The notes under the pieces: model-generated | What the model was told of the DNA's origin: nothing | Database searches by the model: none | What the model saw: only the letters and a program-made list of their open reading frames with translations | Translations under genes and position numbers: made by a program | Part shown: positions 18,682-27,099 of the stretch, piece after piece | Numbering within the stretch: position 1 is the first letter of the stretch | Layout of the letters: each line of letters starts with the position of its first letter | Assembly (NCBI GenBank): GCA_016873225.1 | Contig: VGXS01000001.1 | Span: 62,001 to 126,000 of the forward strand | DNA: 64,000 nucleotides | From: Planctomycetota bacterium | Lineage (GTDB): Bacteria; Planctomycetota; Planctomycetia; Gemmatales; Gemmataceae | Direction of reading: 5' to 3'

Positions 18682-18916
18682 AGAGCGAGACCTCCCTGTC
18701 ATGGCGCTAAGGCGCGCCACTGGATTGGATGAGACAGGCAGCGTTTTGGGAGAGAAGCCTGGTGAACGCCTCCTGCGTGTCACGCTTTCGGTATCGGTGA
18801 GAAGTTATGAGGAAGAGCCTTGGAAAGCTGAAAATAACGCGAGGAAAGCGAACCGTGTCGCCTCAACTTCGTCCTAAGTGAAGAAATAGAAATATCTTCA
18901 CCAAATTACCCAAAAT

Positions 18917-18945
18917 AAAAAAAGGCGGGGACACCGGTCCCCGCC
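18917..18945 (-). terminator. Intrinsic terminator after the selenoprotein lipoprotein gene
   Basis: Read leftward, GGCGGGGAC pairs across a 4-nt loop with GTCCCCGCC (18924-18945) and is followed by seven T residues. It lies 23 bp beyond the stop of the HMA-domain gene. Confidence 0.88.
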
Positions 18946-18967
18946 TCCAGAACCTGATAACCAGCAA

Positions 18968-19312
18968 TCAGCTAGATGGCTTGGGCGGTTCCGTCACAAG
19001 TTTTCCGAATTTATACCTTCCGCTTGTCCCCCCGATGGCGGCTTTCAATCCATCGAGATCAAACTTTTCGCCCGGCTTGACCTTGAACCACACCTGCTGG
19101 GTGACCCTGCTGGCACCCAGGGTTTCCGAGTCAATCCATGCCACCTTGCTCAGTGCCGACCGCACCTTCTCGGGGCAGGAAAGTCATGTCATGCCCTGAA
19201 CGGTGGCCACATAGCCGTCAAAGCCGCTGGGCGGGGCGTCGGCGGCCCCATCTCCGCATCCGGCCAGCATGACGGCCGCGCCAAGAATCACCGCCAATCC
19301 AAGTAACCTCAT
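18968..19312 (-). CDS. Heavy-metal-associated (HMA/MerP-like) lipoprotein, selenocysteine-containing
   Basis: A single frame of 114 codons runs from ATG 19312 (GGAG 7 nt upstream) to 18968, with one in-frame TGA at 19186-19184 (codon 43). The N-terminus is a lipoprotein signal with lipobox LAGC at Cys19. Before the UGA the frame reads 'YVATVQGMT', and after it 'LSCPEKVRSALSKVAWID'. In HMA domains this is the GMTCxxC metal-binding motif, so the UGA stands for the first cysteine, giving a Sec-x-x-Cys pair. Downstream residues continue the beta-alpha-beta-beta-alpha-beta pattern ('TQQVWFKVKPGEKFDLDGLKAAI'). MerP-like selenoproteins have been described from marine metagenomes. Periplasmic copper or mercury binding, or a redox role, are the likely options. 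Confidence 0.86.
19150..19183 (-). promoter_or_regulatory. Candidate bacterial SECIS element in the HMA lipoprotein gene
   Basis: On the minus-strand RNA, GGUGC (19166-19162) pairs with GCACU (19156-19152) around the loop GGUCG, which starts with G and contains the GGUC also seen in the E. coli fdhF SECIS loop. The loop is 22 nt after the UGA. Weaker lower pairing (CCU..GC with GC..AGG) can extend it. Confidence 0.62.
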
Positions 19313-19372
19313 GCGTGTTCTCCACTCGTCGCATGGCCGGAAAACAAATCACCGGCCCCAAAGCATTCTAGC

Positions 19373-21475
19373 TCAGCGCCCACCTGGCCCGGCGTATTTC
19401 TCGAGCCATGAAAAGACTTCCTTGTGCCAGTATTCCGAGTTGCGCAACTTGAGCACCCAGTGCCCCTCGTCTGGAAAATTGATGAACCGGCTGGGCACAC
19501 CCAGCCTTTGGAGCGTCGTGAACAACTGGTGGCCCTCGCTGACCGGCACCCGAAAATCGAGGTCGTTGTGGATGATCAGCATGGGAGTCTTGAAGTTCGC
19601 GGCGAGGCGATGGGGGGAATGTTTTTCATAGCTTTGCTTGTTCGGTCCCCAGGGGGGACCGCCATGCTCCCACTCGTCGAACCAGAGTTCCTCGGTGGTG
19701 GCGTACATCGACTCGAAGTTGTAGACGCCACAGTGGGTGATGAGCGTCTTGAACCTGGTGGTGTTTCCTTGGAACCAGTTCATCATGTAGCCGCCGAAGC
19801 TGGCCCCGGCACTCGCCATCCTTTCGCGGTCGATGAACGGGAGTTTTTCAACAACATCCAGGCCGGCCATGAGGTCGCGATAGCATTTGCCGCCCCAATC
19901 GCCTGAAATCTCGTCAACGAATTTTTGGCCGAATCCCGTGGAACCACGGGGGTTGGGACAAGCCACCACATAACCGCGGGCCGCCCACAGGGACGGGTTC
20001 CACCGCCAGCTCCATCCATCCTCCCAGGCGCCCTGCGGACCGCCATGAACCAGATAAACCAGCGGCCATTTTTTCGCGGGGTCGAAGCCGGGGGGCTTGA
20101 GGAGCCACATTTGCATCGTGGCCCCCTCCACGGGAACCGACAGCGACTCGGGCCGGGGCAGGTCGAGGGCTGACAAAAGCTTGGCATTGTGCGCGGTCAG
20201 CAGGCGGGGTTCCTGCTTGCCGGGCTCATAGATGGCCACCTCGGCCGGCCTGTTCATGCGCGCCTCGGTCATTCCCAGCACCCGGCACGATGAATCGGCT
20301 GAAAGCGACCCGAGCATTCCCACCGGCCCGCAGAGCCTGACCGGATCCTTGCCCGCGGAAGCCTTATAGATCGAGTTGCCGCCACTCTCCTCGACCTGGA
20401 AAAGAACCTCGCCCGCCGGGGCAGTGACGAAAGCGTCGACGGACCGGTCGAGGTTTTTGGTCAGTTCGACGGGCTTGCCCCCGAGGCTGCCATCGGGGCC
20501 GCAGGGCGCCTGGAAAAGTTCCCATTTATCGGCCTCGAACCCCGCGCGGCGCTGCGCCCTGAAGACGAGGGTCTTGCCATCGGGCGTGAAGGCCGGGGCG
20601 CCCTCGGCGCCCGCGCTTCCGGTTCCCAGCGCCGGCCAAGCCGTCGCGCCGCCGGCGACGCTGACCCGGCAAAGCTCATGCCGCGTGTTCCAAGCCTCAT
20701 CCCGGGCCGGCACCGCCGTGAATACCAGCCATTCGCCATCCGGACTGAAGGTATAATCATCGCCTCCGGAAAAGGTGGACGAGGTCGGGTAGGCGTCCCG
20801 GTCTCCCGGGGTCACATCCCTGGGTTCCGAAGCCTGGAGCGTTTCAGGATTGAAGGCGCAGACGAAAAGGTGCTGGCGCCTGTCCTCCACATACTCGTCC
20901 CAGTGGCGGTAAAAAAGCCGGTTGAAGACCTTGGCCTTGACGGGGCTTTTTTCGGCGTCGTCCTTGCGCTTGCGGTTCAGCTCGTCGCTTTGGGCGAAGG
21001 GCTTGTCGCTGTGCTCGGGCCACACCGATGAGACAAACGCGATCTTCTTACCGTCATTCGACCAAACCGCCGCCGAGGCTTCGGTGCCGATGGTTGTCAC
21101 CTGCCTTGCCTCGCCGCCCGAGACGGGAATCACCCAGAGCTGGTTGTCGCCGCCGCGGCTCGACTCGAACAGGATCAGTTTCCCGTCGGGCGACCACCGG
21201 GGCCGGCGGTCGCGCTTGGCCGACCTTGTCAGGGACATCGTTTTCCCGGTCGCGATTTCAGCGATCCATATCGATGCCGTCGTCTTGTTTTCCTTGAGGT
21301 TGGGCACGGCCGCCACATAGGCCACATGCTTGCCATCGGGACTGACCCGGGCATCGGAAATCCGCTCAAGCCTGAAAAAATCGTCAAGGTTCATTGGTTT
21401 CCCGCCTCCCGGGCCCGCCGCTCCGGCCGCCTGGGCCGCGTCGAGCCACAGGTTCGCCAGCAAAATCGCCATCAT
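19373..21475 (-). CDS. S9 family prolyl oligopeptidase/acylaminoacyl-peptidase
   Basis: The 700-residue secreted protein has a signal peptide, then WD40-like blades of the TolB type ('DARVSPDGKHVAYVAAVP', 'RPRWSPDGKLILFESSRGG', 'APAFTPDGKTLVFRAQ') making the propeller. A C-terminal alpha/beta-hydrolase domain opens with 'PLVYLVHGGPQGAW'. The triad is visible: Ser559 in GASFGGYM, Asp in HNDLDFRVP and His in DEGHWVL. The enzyme removes dipeptides or acylated residues from oligopeptides. GGAGGAA precedes the ATG at 21475. A terminator-ended candidate RNA lies 60 bp upstream on the same strand and may be either a separate transcript or the leader of this gene. Confidence 0.95.
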   Translation of the reverse strand: MMAILLANLWLDAAQAAGAAGPGGGKPMNLDDFFRLERISDARVSPDGKHVAYVAAVPNLKENKTTASIWIAEIATGKTMSLTRSAKRDRRPRWSPDGKLILFESSRGGDNQLWVIPVSGGEARQVTTIGTEASAAVWSNDGKKIAFVSSVWPEHSDKPFAQSDELNRKRKDDAEKSPVKAKVFNRLFYRHWDEYVEDRRQHLFVCAFNPETLQASEPRDVTPGDRDAYPTSSTFSGGDDYTFSPDGEWLVFTAVPARDEAWNTRHELCRVSVAGGATAWPALGTGSAGAEGAPAFTPDGKTLVFRAQRRAGFEADKWELFQAPCGPDGSLGGKPVELTKNLDRSVDAFVTAPAGEVLFQVEESGGNSIYKASAGKDPVRLCGPVGMLGSLSADSSCRVLGMTEARMNRPAEVAIYEPGKQEPRLLTAHNAKLLSALDLPRPESLSVPVEGATMQMWLLKPPGFDPAKKWPLVYLVHGGPQGAWEDGWSWRWNPSLWAARGYVVACPNPRGSTGFGQKFVDEISGDWGGKCYRDLMAGLDVVEKLPFIDRERMASAGASFGGYMMNWFQGNTTRFKTLITHCGVYNFESMYATTEELWFDEWEHGGPPWGPNKQSYEKHSPHRLAANFKTPMLIIHNDLDFRVPVSEGHQLFTTLQRLGVPSRFINFPDEGHWVLKLRNSEYWHKEVFSWLEKYAGPGGR

Positions 21476-21534
21476 GGGTGATTCCTCCCGTGTTCGATTT
21501 TCACAAGGGAATTGTAGGAAATTTAGGCGGCCAT

Positions 21535-21700
21535 GAAAAAGGAACGCGGCCCTTCCCGGGGGGAGAAGGGCCGCGCAAGGAGGAGGATGGCCGACCGGGG
21601 GGAACGGCCCATCTTCTGTGAGAACCAGCCAGCACCGGGGGGATGTTGGCTCGCCTGCTCAAGACATATGCCCGGGGGGAGCACCAACCCGAAGGTTGAC
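21535..21700 (-). ncRNA. Candidate structured small RNA with repeated C-rich hairpin loops and a terminator
   Basis: Read on the minus strand, the region contains: CAACC-UUCG-GGUUG (21698-21685), a stable tetraloop hairpin; a weaker hairpin whose loop contains CCCCCGGG (21683-21656); AGCCAACA/UGCUGGCU around loop UCCCCCCGG (21651-21627); GAUGGGCCG/CGGCCAUC around UUCCCCCCGGU (21613-21586); and a perfect 11-bp stem CGCGGCCCUUC around UCCCCCCGG (21575-21545), followed by UUCCUUUUU (21544-21536). Three or four loops thus show the same C-rich sequence, and the last hairpin looks like an intrinsic terminator. C-rich loops in other bacteria bind Shine-Dalgarno sequences. No convincing coding frame occupies the stretch. 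It could instead be the leader of the S9 peptidase gene. Confidence 0.55.
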
Positions 21701-21920
21701 TGTCTTGAACGAAAGCAACAATGCACCCCTTGTGCCAATCAGAAAGCACGGGTTGGCCAACGGACGCAAAACAAGGCTCAATCAACACTTAAAATTTCAA
21801 TGCCATTTATTTCGCCCGGATGGTTTGGCCATCTCGCCCCCGGGCATGGAAGGATTTACAACAGTAAAAGATTCAATGTTGTAACCGTTACAACCGGCAC
21901 AGGCGGAAAGTTCAACCATC

Positions 21921-23183
21921 ATGTCCCAGTCCCTGCTTCAGCGATTGCATTCGGAAATCGATCGCATTCCGATCGTCGATTCCCATTCCCATGTGCCGGG
22001 CCCCAAACCCACCGCCACAAGCCTCGATGACATTCTGGGTTACCACTACTACACCGAGTTGGCGCATTCCGCCGGGATGCCCAAGACCTGCCTGGAACCG
22101 GGTTTCGAACCCCGCGAGAGATGCCGCACCCTTCTTGAATGGTTGCCTCGCCTGGCCAACACGGCGCAGCATTCCTGGTTTGTGCGCGTTTGCCGCGACC
22201 ACCTTGGCTATGCCAGCCACGCGCCCACCCGGGCCGACGCTGATTTTCTTTTCGATTCCGCGGCCAAGGTTTTCAACGCGGCCGGTTGGGAGCAGGAGCT
22301 TTGGAAGCGCACCAAGGTTGAAGCCGTCTTCCTGACCAACGATTTCGACGACCCCCTGACCGGCTTTGACACCCGGCGCTATGTGCCCTGCCTGCGGACC
22401 GATGATCTCGTCTTTCATTTCCACAAGGACGAGGTGAGGGCCCGACTGGCCAAGGCCACCGGCATCGACCGCCGCGACGGCCCGGGCGTTCGCGAGGCGG
22501 TCGGCAGGCTGTTCAAGCATTTCATTTCCAAGGGGGCGAAGGCCTGCGCCATATCCCTGCCGCCCGACTTCAGTCCCGAGCCGGTGAGCCCGGAGGCGTT
22601 CGGGAGGGCCCTGGAGTCGAATGAGGCGGGCAACCCGGACAGGCAAAACGGCCTTTTCTGGATGCTGGCCGAGTTCTGCCAGGATCACCAGCTACCCTTC
22701 GACCTCATGATTGGCGTCAACCGGAAGGTGTACGAGAACGGCGTTTTCCAAGGTCAGGACCTGTTCGACCGCCGCACCTCGCTCCTTCAGTTCCGGAAAT
22801 TGTTCAACGCGTTTCCGAAGGTCGTTTTCCCCGTTTCCGTGCTGGACGGGGCGCAGAACCAGGAACTGGCCAGCCACGCGTGGATATTCCCGAATGTGGT
22901 GGCCCACGGCCATTGGTGGTACGCCAACATCCCCGGGATCATCACGCGCGACCTGCGGGAAAGGCTGCAGGCCGCGCCGCTGGGCAAGCTGGTGGGATAC
23001 TACTCGGACGCCTACAAGCTGGAGTTCGTCCTGCCGAAGTTCGCGATGTTCCGCGGCATATTGTCCCGGGTTCTCGCGGAGGACCTCGTGGAACCGGGCT
23101 ACCTGACCGAGGAACAGGCGGTTGCCGCGGCGGTTGAACTGCTCAACGGCAACGCCCGGAGGATCTTTGGATTCACGGGGTGA
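21921..23183 (+). CDS. Amidohydrolase-superfamily protein, glucuronate isomerase (UxaC)-like
   Basis: The 420-residue protein starts 'LLQRLHSEIDRIPIVDSHSHVP', placing the metal-binding HxH of the amidohydrolase fold near the N-terminus, and continues with 'LDDILGYHYYTELAHSAGMP', 'TKVEAVFLTNDFDDPLTGFD', 'FDLMIGVNRKVYENGVFQGQDLF' and 'NVVAHGHWWYANIP', a layout like uronate isomerases. It ends with 'YLTEEQAVAAAVELLNGNARRIFGF', the usual C-terminal helix of this group. Authentic UxaC is ~470 residues, so this shorter form may act on another sugar acid. No hexuronate operon is adjacent, although a KDG-type kinase is present at 52.6 kb. Confidence 0.82.
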   Translation: MSQSLLQRLHSEIDRIPIVDSHSHVPGPKPTATSLDDILGYHYYTELAHSAGMPKTCLEPGFEPRERCRTLLEWLPRLANTAQHSWFVRVCRDHLGYASHAPTRADADFLFDSAAKVFNAAGWEQELWKRTKVEAVFLTNDFDDPLTGFDTRRYVPCLRTDDLVFHFHKDEVRARLAKATGIDRRDGPGVREAVGRLFKHFISKGAKACAISLPPDFSPEPVSPEAFGRALESNEAGNPDRQNGLFWMLAEFCQDHQLPFDLMIGVNRKVYENGVFQGQDLFDRRTSLLQFRKLFNAFPKVVFPVSVLDGAQNQELASHAWIFPNVVAHGHWWYANIPGIITRDLRERLQAAPLGKLVGYYSDAYKLEFVLPKFAMFRGILSRVLAEDLVEPGYLTEEQAVAAAVELLNGNARRIFGFTG

Positions 23184-23272
23184 ATGCCGGGCCAATCCTT
23201 CATGATTTCATTACAATAACCAGATGAAGGTGATTCGGCCCAGCGGCCGGGCGCCCGCCCAGTGCGAGGATC

Positions 23273-25981
23273 GTGGCCTTGTCCGACCTACCGCCAACCA
23301 ATCCGCCCGCCGAAGAGGGGGTGCCGCCGGGAGAGGGCTCACAACCCCTCGACATCGCCGACGAGTTGCGCGACAGCTACCTGACCTATGCGATGAGCGT
23401 GATCGTGAGCCGCGCGCTTCCGGACGCCCGCGACGGCCTCAAGCCATCCCAGCGCCGCATCCTGGTGGCGATGAACGACCTCGGGCTGGGGCCGACAAGC
23501 GCGACCAGCAAGTGCGCGGGCATCGTCGGCGAGACGATGAAACGCTATCACCCGCACGGCGAGCAGGTGATCTACCCGACCTTGGTCCGCATGGCCCAGG
23601 ACTGGAACATGCGCCACAGGCTGGTGCACAGCCAGGGCAACTTCGGTTCGATCGCGGGGCTTCCCCCCGCCGCGATGAGGTACACCGAGGCCAGGCTGAC
23701 TCCCGTCGCCGCTGAAATGCTCGAGGACCTCGAGAGCGAGACGGTGGACTTCATCGACAATTACGACGGCAAATACCGTGAGCCCCTGGTCCTGCCCAGC
23801 CGGTTCCCGAACCTCCTGGTCAACGGGTCCGACGGCATCGCCGTGGGCATGGCCACGGAAATCCCGCCCCACAACCTCGCCGAGGTGTGCGACGCCGCGA
23901 TCCGCGTGATCGACGAGCCTTCGGTGGGAATCCTCGACCTGATGGAGTTGCTGCCCGGCCCGGACTACCCGACAGGCGGCATCATCTGCGGCCGGGGGGG
24001 CATCCGCGAAGGCTACCTGACCGGCCGCGGGCGAGTGACCCTCAGGGCGCGGGCCCATGTCCATGCCGAGGGCCGGCTGAACCAGATCATCATCACCGAG
24101 GTTCCCTTCCAGCAGACCCGCAACCGGCTTGCCGAGCAGATCGGCGAATTGGTCAAGGCGGAGCGGATCAAGGGGATCTCGGCGATTCGGGACGAGTCGA
24201 GCCAGCGCGGCGGTGAACCCGTCCGCCTGGTGATCGACCTCAAGCGCGACGCAGACCCCGAGACGGTGCTCAACCAGCTTTACCGGTTCTCGCCCCTGGA
24301 GCGGACCGCCAGCATCATATTGCTGGCGCTCGTCGACGGGCGCCCCCGCCTCCTGACGATCAAGGAACTCATCGAGTGCTTCCTCAAGCACCGCACCGAG
24401 GTCATCAGGCGCCGCACCCAGTTCCTGCTCCGCAAGGCCAAGGAACGATGCCATGTTCTCGAGGGCCAACTGATCGCCATCAGTTCGCTCGACGAGGTGA
24501 TCCGCATCTGCCGTTCCTCGCCGAACCGGCAGGAAGCCAAGCGCAACCTGATGGACATGCCTGTCTCACGCGCGGTCCTCGAGCGGGCCTTGGGCGCCGA
24601 GGGCTTCGCGGCGCTGACACGGGAACTGGGAGACCTGCCGGAATACCGGATGACGGAAGCCCAGTCCGACGCCGTGGTGCGGCTGCAGCTTGGCCAGCTT
24701 GCCGCGCTCGAACGCGACGAGATCCTCAAGGAGTTCCAAGGCCTCCGGGGCGACATCACGGGTTACGAGGCACTGCTGTCCGACGAGAGGAACATCCTCG
24801 CCGTGGTTCGGGCCGACCTTGTCGAACTCCGTGAACGCCACGGGCAGCCCCGCCGAACCGAAATCGGAGGCGACGCCGAGGAACTCGAGGACGAGGACTT
24901 CATCGAGAAGGAGGACAGGGTCGTCACCCTGAGCCGCCTGGGCTACATCAAGAGCCAGTCGCTTACCGACTACCGGACCCAGAACCGCGGCGGACGCGGC
25001 GTTTCCGGTGGCATGACGCGCGATGACGACTTCGTCGAGCGGATGTTCGTCGCCAGCACCCATGCCTACCTGCTGTGCTTCACGAACCTGGGCCTCGTCT
25101 ACTGGATGCGCGTTTTCCGGGTGCCCAAGCTGAGCCGGACCAGCCAGGGACGGGCGCTGGCCAATGTGCTTTCGCTTCGGGCCGAGGAAAAGATCTCAGG
25201 CATTTTGCCGGTGGCCTCCCTCGCGGAAACCGACGGGCAGTCGGTGGTGATGGTGACGCGGCGCGGCGTGGTGAAGAAAACGCCCCTGGCGGATTACTCG
25301 CGGCCCCGCAACGGCGGCATCATCGCCATCAACCTCGACGAGGCCGACAGCCTGATCGGCAGCGCCATCGTCCGCGAGGGCGAGCACATCATGCTGGTCA
25401 CGCGGAACGGACTCGCCATCCGGTTCGACGCTTCCGACACCCGGGACACCGGCCGCAACACGCGCGGCGTCAAGGGTATCAAGCTGGTGGGCGACGACGA
25501 GGTCGTGGGCATGGTGGTGGTCGATCCCGCCGGCGCCCTGCTCACCGTCTGCGCCAACGGATTCGGGAAGCGCACCCCCTTCGGCGTCTCGAATGTCGAG
25601 GAAGAGGACGAGGTCCCCGAGGCCGAGGTGGCCGAACCGGCCGGCGGTGAGGACGGCGAGGAAATCCCCGAACCATCCACCCTCAGGTACCGCCTCCAGC
25701 GCCGGGGCGGCAAGGGCGTGCGCGACATCAAGGTGGAAGGCCGCAACGGCCCGGTCATCGGCATCGCCGCGGTCAAGGGCGACGAGGATCTCATTCTCAT
25801 TTCCGCCAGCGGCATGGTGAACCGCAGCCCGATCGGCCAGATCCGCCTGTGCGGCCGCAACACCAAGGGGGTCAGGCTCATCAACCTCCGCGATGGCGAC
25901 CGGGTGGCCAGCCTCGCCGTGGTGGCGCACGAGGAACCGGCGCCCGCCACGGAAGGGGATGCGGCACCGCCCGCGCCCTGA
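23273..25981 (+). CDS. gyrA: DNA gyrase subunit A
   Basis: The 902-residue protein carries the breakage-reunion domain with catalytic Tyr137 (AAMRYTEA) and 'PDARDGLKPSQRRIL'. The C-terminal beta-pinwheel has a GyrA-box-like QNRGGRG at 570 in the canonical place and a second QRRGGKG at 809. It forms the A2B2 topoisomerase that introduces negative supercoils. In the quinolone-resistance region, the residues matching E. coli Asp82-Ser83-Asp87 are Glu97, Gln98 and Pro102. An acidic insertion (EEEDEVPEAEVAEPAGGEDG) lies between blades near residue 780. The start is GTG 23273. A TTG 6 nt later is possible because the ribosome-binding site (GAGG) is very close. Confidence 0.94.
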   Translation: MALSDLPPTNPPAEEGVPPGEGSQPLDIADELRDSYLTYAMSVIVSRALPDARDGLKPSQRRILVAMNDLGLGPTSATSKCAGIVGETMKRYHPHGEQVIYPTLVRMAQDWNMRHRLVHSQGNFGSIAGLPPAAMRYTEARLTPVAAEMLEDLESETVDFIDNYDGKYREPLVLPSRFPNLLVNGSDGIAVGMATEIPPHNLAEVCDAAIRVIDEPSVGILDLMELLPGPDYPTGGIICGRGGIREGYLTGRGRVTLRARAHVHAEGRLNQIIITEVPFQQTRNRLAEQIGELVKAERIKGISAIRDESSQRGGEPVRLVIDLKRDADPETVLNQLYRFSPLERTASIILLALVDGRPRLLTIKELIECFLKHRTEVIRRRTQFLLRKAKERCHVLEGQLIAISSLDEVIRICRSSPNRQEAKRNLMDMPVSRAVLERALGAEGFAALTRELGDLPEYRMTEAQSDAVVRLQLGQLAALERDEILKEFQGLRGDITGYEALLSDERNILAVVRADLVELRERHGQPRRTEIGGDAEELEDEDFIEKEDRVVTLSRLGYIKSQSLTDYRTQNRGGRGVSGGMTRDDDFVERMFVASTHAYLLCFTNLGLVYWMRVFRVPKLSRTSQGRALANVLSLRAEEKISGILPVASLAETDGQSVVMVTRRGVVKKTPLADYSRPRNGGIIAINLDEADSLIGSAIVREGEHIMLVTRNGLAIRFDASDTRDTGRNTRGVKGIKLVGDDEVVGMVVVDPAGALLTVCANGFGKRTPFGVSNVEEEDEVPEAEVAEPAGGEDGEEIPEPSTLRYRLQRRGGKGVRDIKVEGRNGPVIGIAAVKGDEDLILISASGMVNRSPIGQIRLCGRNTKGVRLINLRDGDRVASLAVVAHEEPAPATEGDAAPPAP

Positions 25982-26007
25982 CCCGGCATCCGAACGGGAG
26001 TCCCGCG

Positions 26008-26982
26008 ATGCGCGTGCTTGTGACCGGTGGATACGGATTTTTTGGCGCGTGGATTGTCCGCGAACTGCTCGGACAAGGTCACGAGCCGGTGCTTTTCGAC
26101 CTCGACCAGAATCCCCGGCGCCTCGAGATCGTGCTCACCGCCGAGCAGATCTCCAGCCTGCCCTTCCATCAGGGTGATGTGAGCGCCCCGGGCGCGGTGC
26201 TGCGGGCTTGCCGCGAGCATGGCGTCGGCGGAATCATTCACCTGGCCGGGCTTCAGGTGCCCACCTGCCGGGCCCGGCCGATTGATGGCGCCCGGGTCAA
26301 TGTTTTGGGAACGCTCGAGGTGCTGGAAGCCGCGCGCCAGCTTGGCGAGTCCATCGACAGGGTGGTGCTCGCGAGCAGCGCCGCGGTTTTCGGACCTCCC
26401 TCGATTTACCCGGCCGGCCCCCTGCCGGACGATGTCCGCCTTTCACCGGGCACCCATTACGGCTGGTACAAGCTGTGCAACGAAGGGAACGCCCGCGTGT
26501 ATGGCACCGACCATGGCGTGAAAACCGTGGCTCTCCGCCCCTGGACGGTTTACGGCCCCGGGCGCGATGTCGGCATGACGAGCGAGCCGACCCGCGCGGT
26601 GAAATGCCTCGCGCTTGAACGCCCCTACAAGATCTCGTACGGAGGCGTTCAGGACCTCCAGTTCATGCCCGACGTCGCCAAGGCGTTCACCCGATGCCTC
26701 TGCGCCCCATGGAAGGGCCCCAAGGCCTACAACCTGAGGGGCACCGTGGTTGACATCGGGCAATTCCACCAGACGCTGGCGCAAGTCGACCCGCGGGCCG
26801 GTTCACTGATCAGCCACGGCGACAGCCAACTGCAGATCGCCCCCGACCTGAGCGACGCCTCCCTGCAGTCCGACTACGGCCCGTTGCCGCCGACGCCGCT
26901 GGCCGAGGGATTGTCGGCAACGCTCCGGATATTCCGCGACCTGCTGGCCAAGGGCCAGCTCGACACGAGCGACCTGGGCTGA
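26008..26982 (+). CDS. NAD-dependent epimerase/dehydratase (extended SDR)
   Basis: The 324-residue protein begins with 'MRVLVTGGYGFFGAWIVREL', the GxxGxxG dinucleotide-binding motif, and has 'GGIIHLAGLQVPTCRARP' and the catalytic YGWYK (Tyr-x-x-x-Lys) followed by 'LCNEGNARVYGTDHGVKTVALRPWTVYGPGRDVG'. It is a UDP-sugar epimerase-like member whose substrate cannot be assigned. GGGAG lies 7 nt before the ATG at 26008, which is 26 nt after the gyrA stop. The longer open frame overlapping gyrA is not used. Downstream lies the inverted-repeat element. Confidence 0.93.
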   Translation: MRVLVTGGYGFFGAWIVRELLGQGHEPVLFDLDQNPRRLEIVLTAEQISSLPFHQGDVSAPGAVLRACREHGVGGIIHLAGLQVPTCRARPIDGARVNVLGTLEVLEAARQLGESIDRVVLASSAAVFGPPSIYPAGPLPDDVRLSPGTHYGWYKLCNEGNARVYGTDHGVKTVALRPWTVYGPGRDVGMTSEPTRAVKCLALERPYKISYGGVQDLQFMPDVAKAFTRCLCAPWKGPKAYNLRGTVVDIGQFHQTLAQVDPRAGSLISHGDSQLQIAPDLSDASLQSDYGPLPPTPLAEGLSATLRIFRDLLAKGQLDTSDLG

Positions 26983-27007
26983 CCCCTTGCCCGGCTATAG
27001 CCAACTT

Positions 27008-27050
27008 CAACGATTGGGGTTGTTCGAAGCCCATGTCCTTCCAATCGTTG
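27008..27050. terminator. Inverted repeat after the epimerase gene, possible terminator
   Basis: CAACGATTGG (27008-27017) and CCAATCGTTG (27041-27050) form perfect 10-bp arms with a 23-nt loop, 25 bp after the epimerase stop. There is no T run, so the role as terminator is uncertain. Confidence 0.4.
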
Positions 27051-27099
27051 GGAAATGATGCCAGTCAGCCCCTCACATTGCTGGTGGTTCTTGAGATCG

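Noticed and set aside
21556-21680. Regularly spaced CCGGGGGG copies as a CRISPR array
   Set aside because: The repeats are only ~9 nt and each is a hairpin loop. The spacers are the pairing arms, and no cas gene is present.
21533-22030. Plus-strand protein-coding frame over the hairpin region
   Set aside because: The translation is low-complexity, runs into the UxaC-like gene in another frame, and the region is better explained by structured RNA.
23273-25981. Topoisomerase IV ParC instead of GyrA
   Set aside because: GyrA-box-like motifs are present in the C-terminal domain (QNRGGRG and QRRGGKG), which supports gyrase. ParC usually lacks them.
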